DNA of 64,000 nt from Lacipirellula limnantheis (GCF_007746075.1 NZ_CP036339.1:248001-312000), one strand, 5' to 3'; positions 31,795 through 40,754 are shown, counted from the stretch's first letter. The notes: a model not told the origin generated them from the letters alone. Made by a program: numbers and translations.

Positions 31795-33441
31795 CTAAGG
31801 CTTGGGCGCCTCGCCGCCATCGTAAGTCAGATTCCCGCGAAACTCTTCCGCATCAGCACCGTTCGAAATAATCGACGCATGCCCGTCTCCCCAGGCGGCG
31901 ACGAACCCGTCGCGATCGCTCCGCTTCACGCCATCGAGCGGGTTGGCCAGATCGACTTCCCAGTCGTCAGGCTTCGTCCAAACAACGGCGCGCTGCGGCA
32001 CGACTTCCACGACCATGATGGTTTGCGAACTGCCGTCCTTCAGGTCGCCAAACTTGATTCCTTCACGACCGCCGAACACCGTTCCTTCCGCTCTCGGCGC
32101 CAAGAAGGTGGTGCGGCCACGATCGCCTATCGCTGCTCGCACTGCGGGATCAGGATCGGCATAGAACTCCGGCATCTGGTCGATCAGCTTGCGATTATGT
32201 TCGCTGTCCCACGGTTCATCGAGATGGAATTGGTTGTAAAGCTTCATCTGCTCCATGTATGGCAGAAGTTGGACCCGCCAACTCAGCAGCGGTTTCCCGC
32301 TGTTGTCATAAATCGCCCCTGCCGGAAACGTAGACTTCGCCGACTCATGATTGTGCAGGCCCAGCGCAATCTGCTTGAAATTGTTCATCCGCGACTTGCG
32401 ATACAACTCATCCCGCATCTTTTGCGTCATCGCCGGCAAAAAATCTCGTATGAACGCCACTTCCTCTTCGTCATCGCCGAATGTCACGGACAGCCCCGTC
32501 CCCTCCACCGTTGGCGACACCAATGCCAACAGCGGCAGCAAGCCCTTCGCCCGGTCTTGATGCGCCGGCGGCCCCTCGATCGCGTCCTTTGTCAGCAGCG
32601 CCTTGGCCACGAACATCGCATTGCCGATCGCCTGCTCCAGCGTCCGCGCGATCTCCGGCGACGCTGCATCAACGGTGATCGTCAATTGAAACTTCGGCGG
32701 CAACGTCACCCCCGCGCCCGCCCAACGCACGCCGTCGGCGAGCAACTTCCCGTTAATCTCCATGAACGGCGCCGGCAGCTGCGGGAACATCTCGCGCACG
32801 ACGCGGCGGCTCTCCGCATCGCCGATCACCGCCAACCCCGCGTCGGCGTCGCCAAGGCCTGCCAGCGCGGCCATCGACTCCTCCCGCGGTTGGCTCGCCG
32901 TTTGAACGACAAGCTCCTTGACTCGCGCCCGTTGCGTCTCCGTTCCGGCCGCGACGATAGTCTCGCTAACCGCGGAGAACTCTTTCGGCAGCAAGAAATC
33001 TCGCACGACTGCAGCTGGCGTTCCGGCGGGCGGCATGAACTGCCGACGCCGGTCGTTCAGAAACTTCGCCGCCTCGGTCGCCTTGCCGCCGCGTTCGACT
33101 TCGACGATCCAGGTCGTACCTCCCTCGGCCACATCGCTCACGCGGAACAGGACGTACGCGCGACGAACGGCCAACTGACGCAGGCCGTTCACCTCGGCTT
33201 GCAACTCCGTCGCGGCGCGCGCCGCGTCCGCTTGGTCAGCTTCGGGAACGATCCCCGCCCGCAGCAGTTCTTCCGCCGCCGCCGGCATGTCGACGCGCGT
33301 CAGATCGACATAGCCGATGGCGACGACGTCGTGCGTCAGATAGGGAGCCATCGCCGCATGATCTGCCGCGGCGATCAGTTGCGGGCCGAAGAGTAATAAC
33401 CCGCAAGCGATTAGTCCTAGCGAACGTGTGCCGATGAACAT
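31795..33441 (-). CDS. DUF1559-containing protein with large N-terminal region
   Basis: 548 residues. Signal peptide MFIGTRSLGLIACGLLLFGP. Residues about 30-350 form an uncharacterised helical/beta domain. The C-terminal part has the DUF1559 pattern: MNNFKQIALGLHNHESAKSTFPAGA, then LSWRVQLLPYMEQ and the DGSSQTIMVVE/FGGREGIKFGD region. Ordinary DUF1559 proteins begin with a pilin-like helix; here that part is replaced. It is the last gene of the sigma/anti-sigma operon. Confidence 0.78.
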   Translation of the reverse strand: MFIGTRSLGLIACGLLLFGPQLIAAADHAAMAPYLTHDVVAIGYVDLTRVDMPAAAEELLRAGIVPEADQADAARAATELQAEVNGLRQLAVRRAYVLFRVSDVAEGGTTWIVEVERGGKATEAAKFLNDRRRQFMPPAGTPAAVVRDFLLPKEFSAVSETIVAAGTETQRARVKELVVQTASQPREESMAALAGLGDADAGLAVIGDAESRRVVREMFPQLPAPFMEINGKLLADGVRWAGAGVTLPPKFQLTITVDAASPEIARTLEQAIGNAMFVAKALLTKDAIEGPPAHQDRAKGLLPLLALVSPTVEGTGLSVTFGDDEEEVAFIRDFLPAMTQKMRDELYRKSRMNNFKQIALGLHNHESAKSTFPAGAIYDNSGKPLLSWRVQLLPYMEQMKLYNQFHLDEPWDSEHNRKLIDQMPEFYADPDPAVRAAIGDRGRTTFLAPRAEGTVFGGREGIKFGDLKDGSSQTIMVVEVVPQRAVVWTKPDDWEVDLANPLDGVKRSDRDGFVAAWGDGHASIISNGADAEEFRGNLTYDGGEAPKP

Positions 33442-33655
33442 GTCAAACCTTCCCTCTGTTATCAAGAGTGAATCGTCAGTGCACTAAGCAACGCATTAGC
33501 GATTCAACTGATGAGTGCTTCCCTCACAAAGCCAACCACCCAATAGCCGGAGGGCCACGCCCTCCGGGCCGCGTAACGCCAGACGTTGCCCCAGCGCGCC
33601 GCTTCCCGGACCGCGTGGCGGTCCGGCTAACGCGCTAGCGAATGCAAGCCGGCCG
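33442..33655. repeat. Two hairpins in the sigma operon
   Basis: CCGGAGGGC/GCCCTCCGG (about 33548-33568) and CCGGACCGC/GCGGTCCGG (about 33607-33627) are perfect short-looped palindromes between two genes of the operon. They may protect or attenuate the transcript. Confidence 0.6.
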
Positions 33656-35161
33656 TCACTTCGCCAGCGTGATTTCAAACCGCGAGGAGTAGTCGTTCAT
33701 CTTGTCGCTGAACGGCAACTCCAAGATCGCCGTCTCCCCATCGAGTCGATAAACAAACGGCTTCCCGGTCAACGGATTGAGCGGCACTGGAACAATCGTG
33801 ATCTCCTCCAGCGTCGCCGGCAGCTTGCCAGTTTGCGCCGCATGCATGCGGATGGCTTCGATCGCCTGAAGCGCATTGAGTTGCCGCTCCAATCGCATTC
33901 CTGCACTCCGAATCGAGTTCACCGCCGGCATCAACATGCTGGCGAGCAGCCGGCCTAAGCCTCCCGTCAAATGGCTGCCTTGAATCAACGCATCGCTCTC
34001 GCGTTGCCGATTTCTGGCGGCTGCGTACGGCAGATACCATTGCTTCTCGAATTCGTCGCCAATTCGGCGGTACTCGCGGGCGGCGTCGATGGCCAGCACC
34101 TGTCCAACGGGCATCTGTTCGACGAGATGAGCCTCCATCCCGCCGGCCATAAGGCGCCGTTTCGCATCGGGGTAAAGGATGATCGCCAGTCCCGCGACGC
34201 CCGCCTGGGCGCTAGCTTCATCCAGTCCAGGAGCGCCGCTGCCGAGAACGTTTTGAGCTTCTTCCACGCCGCTGGCAATCAGGCGAGCCCACTCCTGCGG
34301 CGAGTGCTCTGTGTTCTCCGGATCGATCAGGAAAGGGAACGTCCGCAAGCCGATCCCCATCTCCATGCGGACTGCTGGAACCAAGTCGATGAACGGTCGC
34401 GGCAGTTCTGCCAGCGCCCAGTAGAGATTCGGCGAGTCCTTCGCTGCGATCAACTCGATCACCTCGTCGTTTGCCATATTGGCTTCGGCAATGCCTACCA
34501 GCGAGCTAATCAGAAAGGAGGCTTGGGCGGTGTGACGCGCCAGTTGGTAAGCCATCCGCAGCTGTTCAATGGCGGCGCCATCGTCCCGGTCGGCTATCGC
34601 GATGCGCGTCCGCAGCATTAGCGCCCGGGCGAGCGAGCGGCTCTCTTGCACCTCGGGCAGCAACATCGCGAACATCGCCGAACCTTCGAGTTCATCGACA
34701 TGATGTCCCCAATCGCAGTCTCGCCGCACCGATCCCCGCGCAACGAACTGTTCCACAATGTTGTCGAACCGCGAGGCTGCGGTGCGCGCCTTTGCCAGAG
34801 TTGCGCCGTCGAGCTGCCGTTCGACCGAATACCAAGCTTCGGCGTTGGTGGATCCTTCGACTTCATCGCGGCCATATTCGTCAAAGATGCCCTTCCAGGC
34901 CGACGATACATTTCCCTCCGCAAATGAACGCAGATAAAAGAGCGCGGCATTGCCGTTCCGCATGGCGTCGGCCCGTGGAATCAAGTTGAGAGCAAGAGCA
35001 GGTTCCGGCTCCGCCGCCGGGGTGACAGACATCTTGTAGACGGTGAGCCCTGGTTCACCCTCGGCGTTAGCGACGACGGTCAGCTCCCCATGCCCCGGCC
35101 GCGCGACGAGAGCGCCGGCTAGCAGCGGCAGGATGAGTGAAACAACGCGAATCGGCTTCAT
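33656..35161 (-). CDS. Hypothetical secreted protein, sigma operon
   Basis: 501 residues with a signal peptide (MKPIRVVSLILPLLAGALVARPG). Mostly helical; no catalytic motif seen. The C-terminal part (LNALQAIEAIRMHAAQTGKL ... PLNPLTGKPFVYRL) resembles that of the hypothetical protein at 56720-58096, suggesting one family. Its start overlaps the anti-sigma stop by 4 bp (ATGA), so it is translationally coupled. Confidence 0.75.
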   Translation of the reverse strand: MKPIRVVSLILPLLAGALVARPGHGELTVVANAEGEPGLTVYKMSVTPAAEPEPALALNLIPRADAMRNGNAALFYLRSFAEGNVSSAWKGIFDEYGRDEVEGSTNAEAWYSVERQLDGATLAKARTAASRFDNIVEQFVARGSVRRDCDWGHHVDELEGSAMFAMLLPEVQESRSLARALMLRTRIAIADRDDGAAIEQLRMAYQLARHTAQASFLISSLVGIAEANMANDEVIELIAAKDSPNLYWALAELPRPFIDLVPAVRMEMGIGLRTFPFLIDPENTEHSPQEWARLIASGVEEAQNVLGSGAPGLDEASAQAGVAGLAIILYPDAKRRLMAGGMEAHLVEQMPVGQVLAIDAAREYRRIGDEFEKQWYLPYAAARNRQRESDALIQGSHLTGGLGRLLASMLMPAVNSIRSAGMRLERQLNALQAIEAIRMHAAQTGKLPATLEEITIVPVPLNPLTGKPFVYRLDGETAILELPFSDKMNDYSSRFEITLAK

Positions 35162-35880
35162 ATCGAGTCTCCCGAAAGTGTTCGGCGCCAGGGCCAAACC
35201 GGAGTAGGCGCAGTAGTAGTAGCGTCGTTAGGGTTCAGTTCCTTCCAGAGCTCACGAGCCGTCTTGGCGGAGGGTAGCGCGAGATCAGGCGTTGCGGCCA
35301 CACGGTCATGTCGAGCGTCGGCGCCGCTGGTCGCACCATCAGGTCCGGGTCGCTGAAGTGCAATCCAGGGTCCTGCGAGCGTTAGCTGCCGGCCGTAGGA
35401 GTTGATCCGTCGCTCGACGTCCCAGGCGGATGCATCGCGAGCGGTTAAGCCTTTCACCTCCGCACTCGGCGGCGGCAGCAATTTCTCCACCGCGAGCCGG
35501 GGCGTCCCGCCCCCGGCGCGTTCCGGCTGATCGAGCTGCTTCACCGACCCCACCCACCCCAGCGTCGTCGCCACTGCCAACGAGGCCGCCAGCGCCGCAC
35601 TCCCCAGCGACCAAATCGCCAAACGTCGCCGCTCCTTTACAGCCCCGGGCTCCGCCCGGGGGTAGCCGCGCGAATCGGCCACCATTTCCAGCGGGGCGAC
35701 CCGACCCCCGGCCGAAGGCCGGGGCTGCCATTGCGCTTCGCACGCCGCCCAACCTGCTTGGTACATGAACTGATCGCGATCAATCCCCGCGGCCGTTAGC
35801 GGCTTCGCGGCCAGCAGCGCTTCGAGCGCCGCCAATTCGTCGGGCAGTCTCAACTCTTCAGGTTTGAATTCGTCGGACAT
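35158..35880 (-). CDS. Putative anti-sigma factor, single TM
   Basis: 240 residues. The N-terminal 85 residues are cytoplasmic with a helix-rich start (MSDEFKPEELRLPDELAALEALL); one TM helix spans about 88-112. Directly downstream of the ECF sigma gene with 8 bp between, which is the basis for calling it an anti-sigma. Three REP-like palindromes are read in frame: residues about 51-60, 69-81 and 120-130. No zinc-binding HxxxCxxC anti-sigma motif is seen. Confidence 0.65.
   Translation of the reverse strand: MSDEFKPEELRLPDELAALEALLAAKPLTAAGIDRDQFMYQAGWAACEAQWQPRPSAGGRVAPLEMVADSRGYPRAEPGAVKERRRLAIWSLGSAALAASLAVATTLGWVGSVKQLDQPERAGGGTPRLAVEKLLPPPSAEVKGLTARDASAWDVERRINSYGRQLTLAGPWIALQRPGPDGATSGADARHDRVAATPDLALPSAKTARELWKELNPNDATTTAPTPVWPWRRTLSGDSI
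35492..35521. repeat. REP-like palindrome inside anti-sigma gene
   Basis: 30 bp identical to 28934-28963. Read in the opposite sense as ERAGGGTPRLAV. Confidence 0.85.
35640..35667. repeat. REP-like palindrome inside anti-sigma gene
   Basis: CAGCCCCGGGCTCCGCCCGG type with stem AGCCCCGGG/CCCGGGGGT. Same type as 28430-28456 and as the site reconstructed around the IS at 932-1921. Confidence 0.85.
35704..35729. repeat. REP-like palindrome inside anti-sigma gene
   Basis: Stem ACCCCCGGCC/GGCCGGGGCT around a GAA loop, about 40 bp from the preceding palindrome. It encodes part of RPSAGGR. Confidence 0.8.
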
Positions 35881-35888
35881 GGCGTTTC

Positions 35889-36371
35889 TCAATGAATCCG
35901 TGGTTCCCAATGCCTGCGGAGTTGTTCCAAGGCTTGGACGTAAGTTCGTTGGGCGCTACTTTTCGATTCGCCGACCAATTCGCCGATTTCCTGCCAAGCG
36001 AGCCCGCCCCAGACGCGCAGGACGACGATCTCACGGGCTGCGGCGTCGAGGGTCGCCAGGTTGTCGTTCAGTTCGGCCGCGTCGGCGGGATTGGCTTCGG
36101 TCGGCTGGCGGGCCACGCGTTGTTCGGTAGCGAACAACTCGTGAGCATTTCGCCGGCCTTCAGCCCGAACCGCGTTGAGCGCCCGATTTCGCACGACGCG
36201 GTAGAGCCACGCCGCCGGATTCTCCGGCGCCTTGGGCTGCCGGGCCAACTCGATCAGCGCCTCCTGCACGCAGTCGTCGGCCGCACTCGTCCACTGCCGT
36301 GCGTAAAGTGCGAGCGCGGCGCCATGCCGGTCGAGCATCTCAGCGATCAGCGTGGCGTCGACGCTCGGCAT
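35889..36371 (-). CDS. ECF-type RNA polymerase sigma factor
   Basis: 160 residues from ATG 36371. Region 2: ADDCVQEALIELARQPKAPENPAAWLYRVVRNRALN. Region 4: LDAAAREIVVLRVWGGLAWQEIGELV with SKSSAQRTYVQALEQLRR as the DNA-binding helix-turn-helix. The open frame extends upstream to 36527 through the palindrome, so the shorter start is preferred. It heads the operon with an anti-sigma, a hypothetical and a DUF1559 fusion protein. Confidence 0.85.
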   Translation of the reverse strand: MPSVDATLIAEMLDRHGAALALYARQWTSAADDCVQEALIELARQPKAPENPAAWLYRVVRNRALNAVRAEGRRNAHELFATEQRVARQPTEANPADAAELNDNLATLDAAAREIVVLRVWGGLAWQEIGELVGESKSSAQRTYVQALEQLRRHWEPRIH

Positions 36372-36493
36372 GGCGGTTCCGAACCAACGGGGCCTGTTCT
36401 GCAGAAGAGACACCGGTGGGGCTCGATTTTGCCCAAGATTATTTGCGCGCCTCGCGAATCGAGTGACAACCCCCGCGGCCCAGACGCCGTATG

Positions 36494-36519
36494 GGACTGG
36501 TCGCTTAAGCGACCAGTCC
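36494..36519. repeat. 26-bp perfect palindrome, copy 3
   Basis: Half-site GGACTGGTCGCTT with exact inverse, tail GAACCCACGCTTGGGC. Lies between the sigma operon and rsmE. Confidence 0.9.
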
Positions 36520-36573
36520 GAACCCACGCTTGGGCTTGCCTGCTTCGAGCCCGCCTGCTTCGACGCGACTCAT

Positions 36574-37326
36574 TCAACCGGCGCCACTCGGAATCGTCAA
36601 ACAAGCGACCAGCCCCAACGCGGCCGTCTCGATCCGCAAGATACGCTCCCCCAGTCCGACGACGTCCCAGCCCGCCGCCACGGCCGCTTCGACCTCGGCG
36701 TCGCTCAGTCCCCCTTCGGGGCCGATCGCGACGAGCGTGGGACGCTGTTCGGCGAGCGCCGCGGCTGTGGGCCGATGGCCTGTCGGATGGGCGACCCAGC
36801 GGCGGAATCTCAGCGGTTCGGCATGGTGCGCGAAATCGGCGGCGAAGACGCCTCCCACGGAACGAATGTCAGCGTCCAGCCAGTCGCTCCACCGCATCGG
36901 CTCCACAATCTCCATCAGCCGATTGCGACCGCACTGCTTGCTCGCCTCGACGACATACCTAACAAGTTTGTCGCCCCCCTGTTTCTCTGATCTCTCGGTG
37001 ATGAGGGGGACGAGCCGCGACACGCCAAGCTCGACGCTTTTCTCGACGATCCACCGTTGCCGATCTCCCTTCGGCAGCGCGATGCCCAGAACCAGCGGGT
37101 GCGGCAACTCGCGATCAACTTCGCGACGCTCGGTGATCGCCAGCTCCACTGTCGAGCGTTTGCAGGCCGTCACCTCGGCGTCGAACTCGCGCCCAGAGCC
37201 GTCGAAGAGCGTGACGCTCATCCCTGGCGCTGCCCTTAGGACGTGCAGCAAGTGATGGGCCTCACTACCGTCAAGCGTCGCGAGGTCGCCATCAATCGGC
37301 GATTCAGAGTAGCAGCGGCGGGGCAT
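36574..37326 (-). CDS. rsmE: 16S rRNA (uracil1498-N3)-methyltransferase
   Basis: 250 residues from ATG 37326. SPOUT-fold enzyme methylating U1498. Motifs: HHLLHVLRAAPGMSV near the N-terminus, LALGIALPKGDRQRWIVEK as the RsmE core (here LVLGIALPKGD), LGVSRLVPLITERSE, and the SAM-binding knot IGPEGGLSDAEVEAA. Diverged in the middle (RSVGGVFAADFAHHAEP) but of the expected length. Confidence 0.9.
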   Translation of the reverse strand: MPRRCYSESPIDGDLATLDGSEAHHLLHVLRAAPGMSVTLFDGSGREFDAEVTACKRSTVELAITERREVDRELPHPLVLGIALPKGDRQRWIVEKSVELGVSRLVPLITERSEKQGGDKLVRYVVEASKQCGRNRLMEIVEPMRWSDWLDADIRSVGGVFAADFAHHAEPLRFRRWVAHPTGHRPTAAALAEQRPTLVAIGPEGGLSDAEVEAAVAAGWDVVGLGERILRIETAALGLVACLTIPSGAG

Positions 37327-37466
37327 GGCGGAGGTCAAACTGGTTGAGTGCTAGCACAAGCCATGCGGCGGCAGGTCGTCGCGACGCAAGTTCGCCTGCC
37401 GCTGGCGCCGATGGAACACGACAGCATTCTGCCTGCCGCTGAGCCGACGCTCAAGAGACCGCGACT

Positions 37467-38273
37467 ATGTACTACGCCCATTGGGGGCTGCAACGCTCGC
37501 CTTTCGCGGGCGGCGACGCCCCGCAATTCTTCGCCGGCGAGAGCCAGACCGAGGCGCTCGCCCGGTTGCGCTACGTCGCTGAGCAGCGGCGGCATGCGTT
37601 GCTGACGGCGGGACGCGGCGTCGGCAAAACGACGCTGTTGAGGCAGTTTGCAGAAAGCTGTCGCTACGACGGATTGCCCACGGCAACCATGACCCTGGCG
37701 GGGCTCTCGCCGCGGGAGTTTCTTTGGCAAACGGCGGCGCAGTTCGCCCTCGGGCCGAAGTCGTCCGACGACGCTACCCAACTCTTTCGCCGCTTGACCG
37801 ATCACGGAGCGGCAATCGGCTGGGGCTCGAGCGGCGCGGCTACGCTGCTGCTAGATGACGCCGATCAGGCGGGCGCTGACGTGCGGCAACAATTGCTGCG
37901 GCTCGTGAGCCTGACGAGCAGCCCGACGCCGTGGCTGACGATCGTGCTGGCAACCACGCCTTCTGGCGCGCGGCGCCTGGGCGACGAGTTGCTGGACGCG
38001 CTCGACCTGCGGATCGAATTGGAACCTTGGACCGAGCCGGAGATGATCGGCTACATCCAACACGCCCTGCTCGCAGCCGGCGCCGAGCAGCCGATCTTCG
38101 ACGACGAAGCCCTCGGCGCCCTTCACGCCCTCTCCGATGGCGTGCCGCGGAAGATCAACCGCCTCACCGACCATGCGCTGCTCGGCGCCGCCGCCGAGGG
38201 GCACGACGCGATCGACGCGGCGATGATCGAAGCGGCGCACGACGCTCTCAATTGGACGACGACGGCGGGTTGA
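37467..38273 (+). CDS. ExeA/GspA-like AAA ATPase
   Basis: 268 residues. Starts MYYAHWGLQRSPFAGG, the usual beginning of ExeA-like proteins; Walker A is GRGVGKTTLL and Walker B ATLLLDDAD. A sensor/lid region ends with GVPRKINRLTDHALL. Family members are ATPases of type II secretion assembly, but no secretion genes are nearby, so the role here is open. Confidence 0.85.
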   Translation: MYYAHWGLQRSPFAGGDAPQFFAGESQTEALARLRYVAEQRRHALLTAGRGVGKTTLLRQFAESCRYDGLPTATMTLAGLSPREFLWQTAAQFALGPKSSDDATQLFRRLTDHGAAIGWGSSGAATLLLDDADQAGADVRQQLLRLVSLTSSPTPWLTIVLATTPSGARRLGDELLDALDLRIELEPWTEPEMIGYIQHALLAAGAEQPIFDDEALGALHALSDGVPRKINRLTDHALLGAAAEGHDAIDAAMIEAAHDALNWTTTAG

Positions 38274-38296
38274 GCAGTCGCGACGCTGTGACGAGA

Positions 38297-39898
38297 TTAA
38301 GCGACTTCGCCGGTTGACGGATCTTTGCCAAGCGCTTCTTTGACGTGAACCATCGCGGTTCGCAGCACGCCGACCTGTTTCTCCAGCACGTCGCGGTCGA
38401 TGCGAACTCGCTCGAGGATCGAGTCGCTTGACGACTTGATTGACTCTGCCGACTTGCGGACGGCGTCAAGCGTCTGGACTCGCTTTTCGATATCGAGAAC
38501 AGCCCGATCAATCGGCTCAAAATCAATCTGCTGCCGCGCCGCGTCCTGGCTGCTGCGGAGGCAAAGCGCGCGGCTGATTTCCAGCCCGGCCCGCAGGTAG
38601 GCGTCGGTCTGCGGGTCCTCCGCGTCCCACACCACGAACACGTCCGAACCGAACCGGGCGAGCGGTTCCATCGTCGGCGCCGAGGTGCGGGAGAAGACAA
38701 ACAGCCCCAACTGCGCATCACGATTCTTGCGTGCTTGCTCGATTTCTTCTTGAGCCATGCGGAGCGTGTAGCGCTGTTCCTCTTTCGCTTCGATGACAAT
38801 GCGAGCGCCAGCCGCGGCGCAATCGGGACCGAGGTGAATCACCGCGTCGCCAACCTTGCAGTTCTTGATCAGGCCGGTCGCAGCGCCAGTGTTTTCGGCG
38901 ATGTCGCCACGGCGTTGGGCGTGTTGTTCGAGAAAACTGAAGACGGCGTTTTCGAACGTTGCCCCGTGCCGCGTTGAGCGGGCTTCCTCCTCGCGGCGCG
39001 TCACCAGCTTGCCGAGGGCGATCTTCACTTCCTCTTGGAACTCGGCGTTAGTCTTCACATGGGCTTCGAGGATCGTCGTCAGCTCGTTCTTGAGCCGCCG
39101 CAGGCCGGAGGTTTCGTTGTCGAGCGAGAATTCGTTCGTAATCGTGCGTTGGGCGCGATCGACGTTCTTCACTAACCGACTCAGCGCGGAATTCTCTTCA
39201 TCGAGCGAGAACTCCTTCACGACGCCGTCGATTTTATCCTTGATGTCCTTCGAGAGGTCGCCATGCTTGGACGTCAGTTCTTTCACCAATCGGCAGAGGG
39301 CCCCATCGGCGTTATCGAGCGAGAACTCGCGCAGCAGCCGCTCGCGCTGCTGCCCCAGTTGCGTCTCCACGTTGGTGCGTAGCACCGCAAGGAGGCCCTG
39401 TGATTGATCGGGGCTGAGCTGCTTCATCAGCGGGCTGTTGGCGCCCACATGCGACAGCAGCGTCTTGGCGAGCCGCGAGTCGTCGCCGTCGAGGCAACCC
39501 GAAAGCAGCCGCGCCAGGTCCCCATCGGAGGCCGTGAGACTTTGCACCCGCTGGCTGAAGCGGCCATCTTGCGGGTCGAAGTATTCCTTCAGCGAATGGT
39601 TGAGCCGCTCATGCGCACTGCGGGAGTGTTCGTCGAGTTGCTGTCGCAGCGCATCAAGCAGTCGCGACGTTTCGCGCTGGATGAACTCGCCGTCAAACGC
39701 CGTCGACGCGCGCCGCAGGGCGAGCACGCCGATCTTGAGGGCCTCGATGGCAAACTCGTCCCGCTCCGGCCCTTCGGGATGCTTTTCGAGCTCGGCGACA
39801 ACGTCGCGGTCGTCGATGTAGAGCTCCAGCTGAATCGAGAACGGCAGTTCGCCGCTGAACGACGGTTGGCGGCGGGCTTCTTGCAGAATATCCGACAT
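38297..39898 (-). CDS. Coiled-coil protein with PD-(D/E)XK-like domain
   Basis: 533 residues from ATG 39898. Residues about 30-310 are long helices, with three near-repeats starting EFSLD at 191, 229 and 256, each followed by -RLVK- or -RLKN-. From about 312 a domain with E316 (ATFENAVF), D351 (KVGDAVIHLG) and E370-A-K372 (IVIEAKEE) fits the PD-(D/E)XK nuclease pattern. Compare RmuC or DUF2130 in layout, but I do not assign it to either. Neighbours on the same strand upstream are a retropepsin-like gene and a DUF5678-like gene. Confidence 0.6.
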   Translation of the reverse strand: MSDILQEARRQPSFSGELPFSIQLELYIDDRDVVAELEKHPEGPERDEFAIEALKIGVLALRRASTAFDGEFIQRETSRLLDALRQQLDEHSRSAHERLNHSLKEYFDPQDGRFSQRVQSLTASDGDLARLLSGCLDGDDSRLAKTLLSHVGANSPLMKQLSPDQSQGLLAVLRTNVETQLGQQRERLLREFSLDNADGALCRLVKELTSKHGDLSKDIKDKIDGVVKEFSLDEENSALSRLVKNVDRAQRTITNEFSLDNETSGLRRLKNELTTILEAHVKTNAEFQEEVKIALGKLVTRREEEARSTRHGATFENAVFSFLEQHAQRRGDIAENTGAATGLIKNCKVGDAVIHLGPDCAAAGARIVIEAKEEQRYTLRMAQEEIEQARKNRDAQLGLFVFSRTSAPTMEPLARFGSDVFVVWDAEDPQTDAYLRAGLEISRALCLRSSQDAARQQIDFEPIDRAVLDIEKRVQTLDAVRKSAESIKSSSDSILERVRIDRDVLEKQVGVLRTAMVHVKEALGKDPSTGEVA

Positions 39899-39984
39899 CG
39901 TCACTCCTCCGATGCATGTTGGCGGCGCCGCACTGGACGGCTGTTTACCAATATGGGAGAAGCGAGCCGAAGAGGCAAGGCATT

Positions 39985-40431
39985 TCACGTCGCAAGCAGT
40001 TCACGACCGTTACGATTGATCACTACTTCCAGTTGTTCGCCGCGGAAGAGTACGTCGAAATACTCGAGAAACCCTCGAAAACCGAGCAGAGATTCTTCCC
40101 AAGCTTGCTCGGCGACGCCGACGGTAGCGTTCCAGCGATAGCGCTCGCCGTCATGCTCCAGTTCGACCGCGACCTGGGCGTAGGAGAGAGGCACGTCGCC
40201 GCCGGCCGAGACGATGCGGTTGTGCGCGCCGGGAATCAGCGTGGCTCCGATCGCTTCCGCCATTTCGTAGCTTAAAACCGTTTCATCAGCGCCGGTGTCG
40301 AGCAAGCCGCGGAAGCGAACCGTGGCGCCATCGCCCGTGAACGAGACAGGAACGATCGGACGGTAGATGACGCTTGTTCCAGCGCCGGCGTGAGCGTCTT
40401 CAACTTCGTAACCGACATAGGAGAAGATCAC
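39985..40431 (-). CDS. Retropepsin-like aspartyl protease
   Basis: 148 residues with one protease signature, D45 in LLDTGADETVLS, as in retroviral-type aspartic proteases that work as homodimers. Cytosolic: no signal peptide. Its start overlaps the stop of the DUF5678-like gene by ATGA, so the two are coupled. The substrate is unknown. The next gene on the strand begins 86 bp after its stop. Confidence 0.8.
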   Translation of the reverse strand: MIFSYVGYEVEDAHAGAGTSVIYRPIVPVSFTGDGATVRFRGLLDTGADETVLSYEMAEAIGATLIPGAHNRIVSAGGDVPLSYAQVAVELEHDGERYRWNATVGVAEQAWEESLLGFRGFLEYFDVLFRGEQLEVVINRNGRELLAT

Positions 40432-40640
40432 CGTGCGATCCCCACGAGCCGCGCGTCGGCTGGAGGGACCTTTTCAAAACTGGCGTTAGGCTCGCCAAGT
40501 CGCTTGGCCTCACTTATGACAGCGACCAGCGAGGCGCCGTTGGCAATAATCGCGCCGCCGACGGCATTCCAGGCAATCCATTTTCCCGCCAACTCCTTCG
40601 GAACGATGCTCCGCGGCGTCGGGTTCGTTGAAGTGGACAT
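40428..40640 (-). CDS. DUF5678-like small protein
   Basis: 70 residues. The stretch ELAGKWIAWNAVGGAIIANG followed by a helix with A..A.. matches the DUF5678 pattern (KW.AW....I.A.G). Coupled by a 4-bp overlap to the retropepsin-like gene. Family function is unknown; small proteins of this type are often found next to proteases or toxins. Confidence 0.6.
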   Translation of the reverse strand: MSTSTNPTPRSIVPKELAGKWIAWNAVGGAIIANGASLVAVISEAKRLGEPNASFEKVPPADARLVGIAR

Positions 40641-40754
40641 GAGGGAGTCGGCTCCGCGGTTCATTGCCGTGACAATTAGGCGACCCACCAATTCTAGCAG
40701 ACTCTAAGGGACGCGACAAAATTCAAGAGCGCTAGCCGTGCCGGCACCGCTTCG

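Noticed and set aside
31879..33396. 505-codon plus-strand frame
   Set aside because: Antisense shadow of the DUF1559-fusion gene; His/Arg-rich composition typical of such shadows.
34919..34940. Repeat-like AAATGAACGCAGATAAA inside the hypothetical secreted gene
   Set aside because: It resembles one arm of the 54 kb and 62 kb repeats, but there is no second arm and it is read as ordinary codons, so it may be chance.
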